Assembly: GCF_021272385.1 (NCBI RefSeq)
Contig: NZ_JAJSDZ010000010.1
Location: 434,001-498,000 of the forward strand
Direction: 5' to 3'
DNA length: 64,000 bases
Source of the DNA: Vibrio salinus
GTDB lineage: Bacteria; Pseudomonadota; Gammaproteobacteria; Enterobacterales; Vibrionaceae
Both the position numbers and the translations under genes were made by a program. This document shows positions 7,910 to 18,770 of the stretch, one piece after another. The stretch's first letter is position 1. Every line of letters starts with the position of its first letter. The notes under the pieces were generated by a model. It was not told the origin of the DNA, searched no databases, and saw only the letters and a program-made list of their open reading frames with translations.

Positions 7910-9286
7910 ATGTTAAAAATTATTCAAAGAAAAAGACAACAGTATGTATTACTGTTTACTGTCATTTATTTTTGTATATCCATATTTTTTGTGGAGTTTG
8001 TGACAGGGTTATTTATTCAGAATCAGGTTGAAGCGGATAAGGACGAGATTCGCTATCAGATTGCCTTGATTCGATCCCGGATAGAAGCAACAATTTACCG
8101 TGATACTTACCTTGCTGAAAGTGTAGCAACGTTAGTGACTATTGCGCCCGATTTTGCAATCACGAATTGGTATAATATCGCTCAGAGATTAACATCCAAA
8201 GCCTACTATGTGCGTAATATTTCGTTGTATCCTAATGATATTATTACTCATATATACCCGGAAAAAGGTAATGAACAGGTCTTAGGGCTTGATCTGAGGA
8301 CCGTGCCCGGACAATATCACACAGTGTTAAAGGCCCGTCGTTACGAAAGTGTCTTTTTATCTTCTCCAGTGGATTTGGTACAGGGAGGGCAAGGTATTAT
8401 TGTCAGATACCCGGTCTTTTCGGACTTTCCGTATAAACAAAAATATTGGGGAGGGGTGAGTGTTGTACTGGATTATGAAAAGTTATTGCGTCAGTCCGGG
8501 GTCTATTCAGTGAAAGGAGCTCAACTGGCGATAGTACAAAATGTATATGGCGAGAAAAAACAATCTATTATTATGGGTAATCCCTTAACAGCGAAAAATA
8601 GTGATCTTTCCTTTCCTGTTCACCTACCTAGTGGTACCTGGAAAATTTATGCGAAGTTTTCCGATATTACGAACACCGATTATCAGTTAGTTCTTATATT
8701 ACGTTTGATTGGGATATTGGGTTTTCTGGTCATTTATGTATTGTTATTTCTTGTTTATCGCAGTTATCAGAATGTCAGAGACGTATCTTTTCAGGATGAA
8801 TTAACACTACTGCCAAACCGGCGGCTTATTATCGAAATGATTGATAAGTTAATGGGCCAACCCAGTCTTTCCGGAAGTATTCCCTGCTTTGCTATCCTGA
8901 ATATTGATTTGAACAAATTTAAAGAAATTAATGATACTTTCGGACATTTAGCCGGTGATGATATGCTTAAACATGTTGCGCATATTTTTACTGAAAATCT
9001 AAGATCGTCAGATGTTGTTTCCCGTTTCGGGGGGGATGAGTTTGTTATTTTATTGCATAGGGTTTCTACAAAAGAAGAAGTGGAGCTCGTTGTCAGTAAG
9101 CTGCGAAGCGCGATAGACGAAACCGTTTTGATCTGGGACGGTCACGAACTTTATCCTTCCGTGAGTATTGGCTATGCACTGTATGATCAAGAGAAAGATA
9201 CTTGTGTGGATGATATCCTCGCCAGAGCTGATCAGAATATGTATCAGGAAAAAGTATTAAAGACAGGAAAATCTACCACTCAATAA
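7910..9286 (+). CDS. Membrane-bound sensor diguanylate cyclase (CHASE-like + GGDEF)
   Basis: Predicted to make cyclic di-GMP in response to a periplasmic signal. An N-terminal membrane segment (about residues 15-36) and a second near 262-282 bracket a 220-residue periplasmic sensor resembling CHASE domains (IEATIYRDTYLAESVATLV, ITHIYPEKGNEQVLGLDL). The cytoplasmic C-terminus is a full GGDEF domain: DELTLLPNRR, then RFGGDEFVI, with the inhibitory-site motif RSSD exactly five residues before GGDEF. The enzyme is therefore predicted active and product-inhibited. Its last 14 bp overlap the convergent L,D-transpeptidase gene. The ligand is unknown. Confidence 0.9.
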   Translation: MLKIIQRKRQQYVLLFTVIYFCISIFFVEFVTGLFIQNQVEADKDEIRYQIALIRSRIEATIYRDTYLAESVATLVTIAPDFAITNWYNIAQRLTSKAYYVRNISLYPNDIITHIYPEKGNEQVLGLDLRTVPGQYHTVLKARRYESVFLSSPVDLVQGGQGIIVRYPVFSDFPYKQKYWGGVSVVLDYEKLLRQSGVYSVKGAQLAIVQNVYGEKKQSIIMGNPLTAKNSDLSFPVHLPSGTWKIYAKFSDITNTDYQLVLILRLIGILGFLVIYVLLFLVYRSYQNVRDVSFQDELTLLPNRRLIIEMIDKLMGQPSLSGSIPCFAILNIDLNKFKEINDTFGHLAGDDMLKHVAHIFTENLRSSDVVSRFGGDEFVILLHRVSTKEEVELVVSKLRSAIDETVLIWDGHELYPSVSIGYALYDQEKDTCVDDILARADQNMYQEKVLKTGKSTTQ

Positions 9287-9791
9287 GAATTGGGGTGCCG
9301 GTTTTTACAAGAGAGAGAAATTCATCCATGTCTCTGTTGGAGATGGCAATGCATCCATTTGTCCAGTCAAAACTCTGAACAAATCTGGGGTCTCGTTTGT
9401 CACCATTCATAAAGCCATGAACACTGATAGCTCCCCCGGCTGATACGCCTTTCTCTTTTGCCCTGGCTCTATCCTGTTTATTTGGGTAACTGATGTGCAT
9501 TGCTTTGTAGAAAGAAGAATGTTTAACGATATAGTCTAGGATATATAACCCTTCCGGTGTCTTTTGGTCGCCTTCCTGTTCTTTGTGTCCTCTCGGTTGT
9601 TTCCCCAGAGCAATACGATACTCATGAGTAACTTTATTGTTTTCAATAAGGTACATTCTTCTTTTAGACTTATCGACCTTGACTAAGTCAACCTCTGCAA
9701 AGGCAGGGAAAGAGTGAAGGAAAAATGCCGACAGGCCGGTCAGTAAAAGTAGTCTGGTTGTTTTCAGTTTACTGACGGTCATTGGCACCAT
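9273..9791 (-). CDS. L,D-transpeptidase family protein (YkuD domain, YafK-like)
   Basis: Secreted enzyme with a signal peptide ending near FPAFA, then a YkuD domain. The active-site pattern is visible as ISVHGFMNG followed by SFDWTNGCIAISNRDMDEF, with the catalytic Cys in NGCIAI. Family members cross-link peptidoglycan, attach lipoproteins or cut such links. The short single-domain form resembles YafK/DpaA rather than the LysM-bearing enzymes. It lies 11 bp upstream of batD in reverse order of transcription, i.e. just beyond the Bat operon's last gene on the same strand, so it may be co-transcribed at the operon end. Confidence 0.88.
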   Translation of the reverse strand: MVPMTVSKLKTTRLLLLTGLSAFFLHSFPAFAEVDLVKVDKSKRRMYLIENNKVTHEYRIALGKQPRGHKEQEGDQKTPEGLYILDYIVKHSSFYKAMHISYPNKQDRARAKEKGVSAGGAISVHGFMNGDKRDPRFVQSFDWTNGCIAISNRDMDEFLSLVKTGTPILIEW

Positions 9792-9802
9792 CCTTTTATG
9801 TC

Positions 9803-11457
9803 TTACATTTTAGGGAAATGAAATGTTTTTTGTTTTTTCGATTTATTTACTTTTCCGTTTGTTTTTTTGAGTAATCCCAGTACGGATTCCGGTTGATAGC
9901 CGTCAGAATTCTGAGAGTAGAGTTGTGATAATAGCGCAGATACCGCCTGATCTAATTCTATAACATTGTCACCGATATGATGCTGTTCTGCTTTCCACAA
10001 TGCGTAATACCTCTGAATATTAATACCATCTTTTTCTTTTATTGCTGCTCTCAATGAGTTTATCGTGGATGGCATTTCGTTTTGCGGTTCTTGTTTTTCG
10101 TCCACAGGTTTCGTTTTTCTGTGGGTAAAAATAAACAAAGACAACGTCGCCAGCCATAACAAGGCAAACAGTGCCGTTAAATATGGCCAATATCCGGCAT
10201 TGTTAATGATCTCAACCTTTGGTTTAGATTCCGTTTCAACAGTTGCTGGTGGTGTTGGCATGACTGACTGAGCAATCGGTGCAGAGGCTGCGGAGCCTTT
10301 CACTGTCAATATTTTTGCCGGTAAAAAAGATTTTCGCTGTTTTTTAGTTGCAGTATCCCACCAGTTAATAGTGACACCTGGTAGTGAGTACTTACCTGGT
10401 TTGCTTGCGATAATGACTTGTTTCAGTGTCATTTCCAGATCGCCATTTGCCAGATTTTTATATTTTGGCTTTTCGGGATAAACACGAAGTGCTTCCGGGT
10501 ATGTTAAGGTGATATCCGGAACCCTTTCCTGCGCTACGCCCCGGACTGTGAGGTGAATCAATCTGGTAAGGGAATCACCAACGTTTAGCGTGATTGGTTT
10601 ATTTTCCGGTACTGATACATTCTGGCTGTTAAGCCATTGTTCGGACAGCGTAAGAGATGAGGTTGGAAGCCAGGTGCCATGGAATTGTTTTGGTTTCGCT
10701 AATACCTGAATATTGAAAATGTCGGGTGTGGTAATCAGAGGCACAATTTTTGTGTTTCCCCGATAATCACGGTAATACATTGAGCTTTGAAATTTAGGTT
10801 CCCTGACCGTATAGTTACCCGGAGAAGTTGCGGTAATCCTGAAGCTTTGCGTCAGAACCGTCGTATTAATGCCGTTGATGACCTGTTGTGTCTGCATTGG
10901 TTTGCTGGCTGGTTCCAGATTAACGCCATTCGCACTGGGAGGTGTTATTTGTGGATTTTGCATTTGCTGTATATCGGCTTTGATAAACAGTTTTACGTGC
11001 ATTAGGGTGCTTTCGTTTGGATAAAGAGTCCTTTTTTCTATATGAGTCTGAAATTCGACTAAATCACTGGTTCTTGGTGATGATTGATCCCGAACAACCT
11101 GTAATGCAATCGGTTGAGTTTTTTCACCATTGATACTGAAACTTGGGATGGTAACCACTCCCAGCTTACTGGTTGCCAGAGTAACCGTCCATTCTGATTT
11201 ATTGGTTCTGCTGCCATTAATGATATTAATAGAGTGACCAAAGCTGGGTTGGCTGACCATAAATTGATTTTTCAGTTTATCGAAACTGACTGAATCCCGG
11301 TCAGCATCCTGATCGGTCGAAATGGTCAGTTGAAAAACCTCATTTTGCGTAATTTGTGTTTTATTGACTGTTGCCGTTGTCCGGGCGGACACAACAGCAG
11401 ATGCAAACAGCGTAACGCTTAAGATTAGAATACCGGATATCAGTTTTCTCATTGTGG

Positions 11458-11464
<7 letters not shown>
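9803..11464 (-). CDS. batD: BatD, membrane-anchored aerotolerance operon protein
   Basis: A 553-aa envelope protein with a signal peptide (MRKLISGILILSVTLFASAVVSA), a large beta-rich periplasmic region (BatD/oxygen-tolerance family; QMQNPQITPPSANGVNLEP) and one membrane helix near residues 425-447 (YLTALFALLWLATLSLFIF), with a short cytoplasmic tail. The start is GTG at 11464 with AAGGA upstream; ATG 11452 is the alternative. It overlaps the preceding VWA/TPR gene by 7 bp, so translation is probably coupled. The Bat complex is thought to support envelope stress or oxygen tolerance together with MoxR; its exact mechanism is unsettled. Confidence 0.88.
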
Positions 11465-13309
<1,845 letters not shown>

Positions 13310-13317
<8 letters not shown>

Positions 13318-14278
13318 GTTTCCTCCTTATAACCAATAAAACAAGAGACAAACATAATGCAACTGTTAAAGGATAACGGAACCATTCATCCTGAGGCCGC
13401 CAAACCTGGCTGGCTTTTTGTACCGGCTGTAACTCATTAATTTTCTGATAGATCGTTTGTAATTCTTTTTTATCTCTGGCTCTGAAGTATTGTCCTCCGG
13501 TAATCCGGGCTATTTTCTTCAGTGTTTTTTCATCCAGATCCGCTGCGGTATTCACTTTTCTGGTCATAAAAAAGTCCCGGACCAGCATTTCTCCGGCACC
13601 GATACCGACCGTATATATTACGGCGTGATATTTCTTAGCAATTTCAGCCGCTTTAATCGGATCTAAAACTCCGGCAGTATTGCTGCCGTCACTCAGTAAA
13701 ATCATGACACGTTGAGGTGCATTACCATCGATAAACGTCTTTGTTGCTAAACCAATACCTTCACCAATGGCTGTTTGGGTACCAATTAGCTTTAATACCG
13801 TCTGATCCAGTTGTTGTTTTACGGTACTACGGTCAAAAGTCAACGGGGTTTGCAAGTAAGCATGATCTGCAAAAAGAACCAACCCCAGCCGGTCTCCTTT
13901 TCGTTGATCAATAAAATGGTCAAGGACATGTTTTACGGCGGTAAGACGATCGATGTATTTATCGCCATCTTTCATGTCTTTCTGACTCATAGAATACGAC
14001 AGGTCCACCACCAGCATCATGTCTCGGTGTTTGGGCTGTGTTGTGACCGGGTCGCCATACCAAACAGGTCTTGCTGCGGCCAGAACCAGAAAGCACCATA
14101 GCAGGGTTGCTATTATTTTGGCCGACCACTGGGTTGAATGGGTTAATGTTTCAGCGGGTGGTAAGTAGTTGAGTTTGATGGCTGCCCGTGGTTGAGTCGG
14201 TTTTGCAAGCCAGCGAACAACAAAGGGTAGTGGTAAACAAAATAGCATCCACCACCACACAAATTCTATGTGTGTCAA
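13310..14278 (-). CDS. batA: BatA, VWA-domain inner-membrane protein
   Basis: A BatA-type protein with an N-terminal membrane helix (VWWWMLFCLPLPFVVRWL), a second helix near residue 55, a VWA domain with an intact MIDAS motif (DLSYS, then the conserved Thr and ILLSDGSN) and a C-terminal helix (YPLTVALCLSLVLLVI). I choose a TTG start at 14278 (THIEFVWWW), because the frame upstream of it lies inside the DUF4381 gene and looks unlike BatA. AGGAG sits 11 nt upstream, slightly far. The protein is 322 aa. VWA pairs in this operon are thought to form a metal-dependent scaffold served by MoxR. Confidence 0.87.
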
Positions 14279-14285
14279 AACGCCG

Positions 14286-14756
14286 TTATCTCCTGTTTTT
14301 TTTCGGCGGCAGAGACTCTTGAACCCAGGCAATACAACTTTCGATCAGTTGATATTCATTTTCACTATTCATTTTTTCATGTTTGTATAACACCGCCTGC
14401 CATAAAGAGGCATTTGGTGTGAATAGTGGTTTCCCGTATTGCGTATCCAGAAAAGAGTACCAGTCATTGCCCGTCAAATGGGCAATGTCTTTTCTTGGGT
14501 AGTAGCAAAAGGCGGCTTGCCGAACCAGTTCAATGGCATCTGAAGGCGTCATTTCACCGCGATGAAACAGTTTCAGTGCGGTTTTTTTAGGAATGAGTCT
14601 TTTGATTCGCCAACGAATAAACAAAGTCACAGTCAGGATTACTATAACAGTAACACTAATTAAACTGAGCCAACCCCATGCCAGCGGCCACCATGACGGA
14701 ACGGCCGGAAGGTGTATAGGGTTTAACTCTAGTAATTTTGAAAATGACTGCGACAT
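14286..14756 (-). CDS. DUF4381 membrane protein of the Bat operon
   Basis: A 156-aa protein with one central membrane helix (LAWGWLSLISVTVIVILTVTLFI) and a cytoplasmic helical tail (ALKLFHRGEMTPSDAIELV). Size, helix position and its place between the DUF58 and BatA genes fit DUF4381, a standard small member of Bat operons. The function is unknown; a link between the MoxR-side proteins and the VWA proteins is a guess. It abuts the DUF58 gene with no gap. Confidence 0.82.
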   Translation of the reverse strand: MSQSFSKLLELNPIHLPAVPSWWPLAWGWLSLISVTVIVILTVTLFIRWRIKRLIPKKTALKLFHRGEMTPSDAIELVRQAAFCYYPRKDIAHLTGNDWYSFLDTQYGKPLFTPNASLWQAVLYKHEKMNSENEYQLIESCIAWVQESLPPKKNRR

Positions 14757-15689
14757 TTACAATTTTCCAATTAGTTGTTTCAGCAAGCTGGTATCCGTTG
14801 TCAGACAGGTGTAAGGAATACCCAATTTTCTACACAATAATAATAGCGTATCTTTATGAGAATCAAAGGATTTTTTTATTCCATTCCGTGTCGAAGCAGC
14901 TGAAAAATTCAACCATCTGGTGTTAAAATAGTCAGTAACGGTTTCAATTCCTCTAAATGATGTGTTTCCCTCCTCAAGCGGGTCTGAAATGTGCACTATA
15001 CGAATGCTGTTATGCTGCTTCAGTCTGCTGAAACTGATTTCATTTTCTGGTCTGAATCTTGTGAAGTCGCTGATAATAATGACTTCGCTGCCTTTTTGAA
15101 CTAACTGATTCAATGTTGAAATGCTGTTAGCCCAGTCCGTTGCCGAAGTGTGTTGCTGTTCGGCGGCATGAAACGACTTAATCTGTTGGTCCACCAGATT
15201 TTGCAGCAGTGTCAGAATACTTTTCAGGTTTCCTCTCGGCCTAATCTGTATTTGTTCCCGGCCGAGGTTAATCATGGCACCCACACGGTCTTTCTGTGAG
15301 AAAGAGAGCCAGGCAATTAAGCTGGCGATGTGAGCTGCCTGAATTGATTTCAGCATCAGTGTTGAACCGAAATGCATGCTATCGCAAAAATCCACGTACA
15401 AGATGACTGGTTTTTGCTGCTCTTCTGTGAATAATTTCGTGTGTGGTTTGCCGGTTCTTGCTGTTACCCGCCAGTCGATAGCCCGGATATCGTCGCCATT
15501 CTGGTATTGCCGGACTTCTGAAAAATCCATTCCTCTGCCCAGTCTTCGGCTCTGGTGCTGACCGGACATGACAGACCATAAACCTTTGGCAGGCGGTAAC
15601 CATGCTGAGCATTGCTGTTTGTAAATGAGAAGCTCATTTAAAGACAGCTTCACACCGTTACTGTATTCAGGTAAATCCAACGGAGACAT
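14757..15689 (-). CDS. DUF58 domain protein of the Bat operon
   Basis: A 310-aa soluble protein. The DUF58 signature is visible as RRLGRGMDFSEVRQYQNGDDIRAIDWRVTARTGKPHTKLFTEEQQ. It is followed by a VWA-like fold in which the metal motif is degenerate (YVDFCDSM). DUF58 proteins nearly always sit beside a MoxR ATPase and are its presumed partner. Here the gene begins 3 bp after moxR. Its N-terminus lacks the membrane helices that many DUF58 proteins have. Confidence 0.88.
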   Translation of the reverse strand: MSPLDLPEYSNGVKLSLNELLIYKQQCSAWLPPAKGLWSVMSGQHQSRRLGRGMDFSEVRQYQNGDDIRAIDWRVTARTGKPHTKLFTEEQQKPVILYVDFCDSMHFGSTLMLKSIQAAHIASLIAWLSFSQKDRVGAMINLGREQIQIRPRGNLKSILTLLQNLVDQQIKSFHAAEQQHTSATDWANSISTLNQLVQKGSEVIIISDFTRFRPENEISFSRLKQHNSIRIVHISDPLEEGNTSFRGIETVTDYFNTRWLNFSAASTRNGIKKSFDSHKDTLLLLCRKLGIPYTCLTTDTSLLKQLIGKL

Positions 15690-15692
15690 CGT

Positions 15693-16649
15693 CTAAGCGC
15701 TCCCGACGAGGGAAAGTAAATGGGTAATGATTTGATTTGGATGAACACCTTCGGCCTGAGCCTGATAGCTTAGCAGTAACCGATGTCTCAGCACCGGAAA
15801 CAGCATCGACTGGACATCTTCCGGCGAAACAAAATCCCGACCTTCCAGCCATGCATGCGCTCTTGCACATCGGTCCAGAGCAATAGTGGCTCTTGGACTG
15901 ACCCCCATCTCCAACCACTGAGCTAACTGTTGATCATAATCTTTGGGTTTTCTTGTCGCCATCACCAGTCTGACGATGTACTTTTCAATGGATTCCGCCA
16001 TGTGAATATTCAGTACTTGCTCGCGGGCACTGAAAATGGTTTCCTGTGCAATTTTTTCCGGTTTGATGGCTTTAACCCCGGAAGCTTCACCGCGGTTCAG
16101 GCGCAATATGTCTAGTTCACTCTGTTCGTCCGGATAGTCCACATTCAGGTGCAGCAGAAAACGATCCAGTTGAGCTTCTGGTAGAGGATACGTTCCTTCC
16201 TGCTCGATCGGATTTTGGGTAGCCATAACGAGAAACAATTTTGGCAGGGTATAGGTTTTTCGTCCTGCAGTAATTTGTTTCTCTGCCATTGCTTCCAGCA
16301 TGGCGGCCTGTACTTTTGCCGGAGCCCGGTTGATTTCATCAGCAAGGATCAGAGAATGAAAAATCGGACCCGGCTGAAATTTAAATTCACCGGTTTCCGG
16401 ACGGTAAATATCAGTACCGGTTAAATCAGCAGGCAATAAGTCGGGTGTAAACTGAATTCGGTGGAAGGTGCCTTCAATACAACCTGTCAGAGTTTTAATA
16501 ACCCGTGTTTTTGCCAGTCCGGGAGGGCCTTCAACAAGGATGTGACCGTCAGCAAGAAGCGCGACCAATACCTGCTTGATTAATGCTTTCTGTCCGACAA
16601 CCTGACTGTTTAGATAATTTTGTAATTGTGTAAATGCTTGTACTGGCAT
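15693..16649 (-). CDS. MoxR-family AAA ATPase
   Basis: First gene of the six-gene Bat operon. This is a cytoplasmic AAA+ ATPase with Walker A GPPGLAKTR (note Ala in place of the usual second Gly), Walker B LILADEINRAP, sensor 1 MATQNPIEQEGTYPLPEAQLDRF and the C-terminal lid (GVSPRATIALDRCARAHAWLEGRDFV). It is 318 aa, normal for MoxR. Members act as chaperones that mature or activate VWA proteins, and two such proteins follow downstream. Promoter elements are not obvious in the 220-bp intergenic region upstream. Confidence 0.93.
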   Translation of the reverse strand: MPVQAFTQLQNYLNSQVVGQKALIKQVLVALLADGHILVEGPPGLAKTRVIKTLTGCIEGTFHRIQFTPDLLPADLTGTDIYRPETGEFKFQPGPIFHSLILADEINRAPAKVQAAMLEAMAEKQITAGRKTYTLPKLFLVMATQNPIEQEGTYPLPEAQLDRFLLHLNVDYPDEQSELDILRLNRGEASGVKAIKPEKIAQETIFSAREQVLNIHMAESIEKYIVRLVMATRKPKDYDQQLAQWLEMGVSPRATIALDRCARAHAWLEGRDFVSPEDVQSMLFPVLRHRLLLSYQAQAEGVHPNQIITHLLSLVGSA

Positions 16650-16869
16650 AAACCACTTTCTCCTGAATAATTCTCCAGTTTAGTTAACGATATTTTAGAA
16701 AAGTTCCCTTTTTTTCATAAAATTAGCAGATCTATATATCCATTTTTCATTGGGTCAATGATACCTGTAAAACAAATAAAAGACAGATATGCAATCAATG
16801 GTGAGTACTGGTATATAACGATTGAGTTGGGTAAAATTCAGAGTGATAAAAACATTGTGAGACATTTTT

Positions 16870-17070
16870 ATGAGTGATTTTGAAAAAGAACTGGAACAGA
16901 TCGCAGAAGATCAGCAGGGCGTGGAAGAAGAAAAACTGCCTTCACTGGAAGAACAACGGGCAATCGTTGCAAAGCTAAAACAGTTAGAAGCAGAAGGTAA
17001 GCTGACGGAAGAAGTTCTGGCCGAACATTTCAGTAAGTTCTATGACGAAAATGGCAGTCCTGTTCATTAA
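16870..17070 (+). CDS. Small acidic helical protein, conserved hypothetical
   Basis: A 66-aa protein that I do not assign to a named family. It is strongly acidic at the N-terminus (EKELEQIAEDQQGVEEE), with a leucine/lysine helix in the middle (EEQRAIVAKLKQLEAEGKL) and an EVLAEHFSKFYDENG tail. Clean codon use, an ATG and an isolated position between the Bat operon and pepT support a real gene. Similar short proteins exist in Vibrio as far as I recall, without function. Nothing links it to restriction systems despite such labels being common for this kind of protein. Confidence 0.7.
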   Translation: MSDFEKELEQIAEDQQGVEEEKLPSLEEQRAIVAKLKQLEAEGKLTEEVLAEHFSKFYDENGSPVH

Positions 17071-17146
17071 AAACAAGACTACTTTTGTCTAATGATTCAA
17101 TCATTATCATACCGTTTAATACTCATTTTCTGAGATTAAATGAGAT

Positions 17147-17227
17147 AAAAAAAGCCTCTCGACAGAGGTTAGTGTCGAGAGGCTTAATGGCGCGTTTATG
17201 TTTGTACTCGAAGGGAACTTTGAGACA
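17147..17227 (-). ncRNA. Candidate small RNA of about 80 nt
   Basis: On the minus strand TTGCAA (17256-17261) and TATGTT (17233-17238), exactly 17 bp apart, make a credible sigma-70 promoter with a start near 17227. About 40 nt later a perfect 13-bp hairpin (17152-17164 with 17173-17185) ends in a run of seven T, a strong Rho-independent terminator. No ORF lies between. The T-run is on the minus side only, so the hairpin does not serve the 66-aa gene on the plus strand, and no minus-strand gene enters from the right. The unpaired 5' part is free for base pairing. I cannot match it to a named RNA family. Confidence 0.6.
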
Positions 17228-17353
17228 CTTTAAACATAGTTGAGGATTTGTGCTTTTGCAACGTTCTGCCTGAAAATACGATTTGTGTCATGAAAATGGA
17301 CGTCTTTTATTGCTGCCTACGATTCCAAGAAGGGTTAATAAATAAAATCTGAT

Positions 17354-17367
17354 TTGAAACAAATCAT
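17354..17367 (+). promoter_or_regulatory. FNR-like site upstream of pepT
   Basis: TTGAA-ACAA-ATCAT matches 8 of 10 positions of the FNR half-sites TTGAT-N4-ATCAA. A TATAAC -10-like box at 17387-17392 places it near position -40. Peptidase T is known to be induced by FNR in Salmonella, which makes the site plausible. Confidence 0.4.
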
Positions 17368-17458
17368 GATATTACATCAGGCGTACTATAACGTTTTGTA
17401 GGCGAATCTATCTGTTCGTTAATGTATCCGTCCGTTACTGAGAAAGAGACAAATAATA

Positions 17459-18691
17459 ATGAAAACGCTTGTGGATCGGTTTTTAGTGTATGTTCAATTC
17501 GGGACTCAATCCAACCCATATAAATCGACTTGTCCAAGCAGTTCCGGACAAAAAAAGTTTGCTCATTACCTGTACGAAGAATTGAAATCGTTGGGGCTGT
17601 CTGACGTATCGGTTGATGAACACGGTTATGTGATGGCCAGACTGAAAAGTAATGTCGATTATTCCGTTCCCGCCATTGGTTTTATTGCACATATGGATAC
17701 TTCGCCAGATGCCTGTGGCCGCCATGTCGTTCCTCAGATTGTGGAAAATTATCAGGGAGGAGACATCGCTCTGGGAAATGGTGATGAGGTGCTTTCGCCG
17801 ATTCAGTATCCAGAGCTTCATAGTATGCATGGGCAGAATATTATTACGGCCAGCGGAAACACATTATTAGGTGCGGATGATAAAGCCGGTATCGCTGAAA
17901 TTATCAGTGCGGTTGAATACTTACAAACTCACCCCGAGATTCCTCATGGTGATATTTGTGTCGCTTTCACGCCGGACGAAGAAATTGGTCGTGGTGCCGA
18001 TTTGTTTGATGTTGAGAAATTTGGGGCGCAATGGGCCTACACCGTTGATGGCGGTGCTGTTGGTGAACTGGAATATGAAAATTTTAATGCAGCCAGCGCA
18101 AAAGTGTCTTTTTATGGTGTTTCGGTTCATCCGGGAACCGCAAAAGGTAAAATGATTAATGCGATGAATCTTGCTGCACAGTTTCAGGTCCGGATGCCGG
18201 CGGATGAAACACCGGAATGCACCGAAGGTTATGAAGGATTTTATCATTTATCCTCTGCAATAATGAATGTCGCACACAGCGAACTTCATTATATTTTGCG
18301 TGATTTCGATGCCGGGAATTTAGAAAAACGAAAAGCGTTTATGCTAAACCAGGTGACTGAGATGAACCGTAACCTTAAGCGCGGCCGGGTTGAGGTCGAA
18401 ATTGAGGATGGTTACCGGAATATGAAAGAAATGATCGAACCATTCCCTCAGGTGATTGATATTGCAAAAATCGCCATGCAGGAGTTGGATATTGAGCCTA
18501 AGTTGTGTCCAATTCGTGGAGGAACCGATGGCGCAACATTGTCTTTTATGGGGTTACCTTGTCCTAACCTGTTCACCGGTGGGTACAATTTCCATGGAAT
18601 ATATGAGTTTATAACCATTGAGGGTATGCAGAAAGCCGTTCAGGTTATTTTAAAAATTGTGGAAAAGACGGCCGGAAAGTATAAGGCTTAA
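17459..18691 (+). CDS. pepT: Peptidase T (tripeptide aminopeptidase)
   Basis: Cytoplasmic M20-family zinc enzyme that removes the N-terminal residue from tripeptides. Metal-site motifs are all present: [10 protein letters not shown] (His/Asp), LLGADDKAG (bridging Asp), [12 protein letters not shown] (catalytic Glu and ligand), YTVDGG (Asp) and the late FHGIYEFI (His). It is 410 aa, the standard length. The central lid/dimerisation domain ([25 protein letters not shown]) is intact. It is a single gene with its own terminator and a possible FNR site. Confidence 0.96.
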   Translation: MKTLVDRFLVYVQFGTQSNPYKSTCPSSSGQKKFAHYLYEELKSLGLSDVSVDEHGYVMARLKSNVDYSVPAIGFIAHMDTSPDACGRHVVPQIVENYQGGDIALGNGDEVLSPIQYPELHSMHGQNIITASGNTLLGADDKAGIAEIISAVEYLQTHPEIPHGDICVAFTPDEEIGRGADLFDVEKFGAQWAYTVDGGAVGELEYENFNAASAKVSFYGVSVHPGTAKGKMINAMNLAAQFQVRMPADETPECTEGYEGFYHLSSAIMNVAHSELHYILRDFDAGNLEKRKAFMLNQVTEMNRNLKRGRVEVEIEDGYRNMKEMIEPFPQVIDIAKIAMQELDIEPKLCPIRGGTDGATLSFMGLPCPNLFTGGYNFHGIYEFITIEGMQKAVQVILKIVEKTAGKYKA

Positions 18692-18731
18692 GGTCTTGCT
18701 ATCATCAGTGTTGGAGAACGGAGTTTATAAC

Positions 18732-18770
18732 ACCGGGTCAGAATAAGTATCTCTGACCCGGTATTTTTTT
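18732..18770 (+). terminator. Intrinsic terminator of pepT
   Basis: A perfect 11-bp stem, ACCGGGTCAGA (18732-18742) with TCTGACCCGGT (18752-18762), is followed by ATTTTTTT on the plus strand. It ends next to the convergent chemoreceptor stop codon. Confidence 0.88.
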
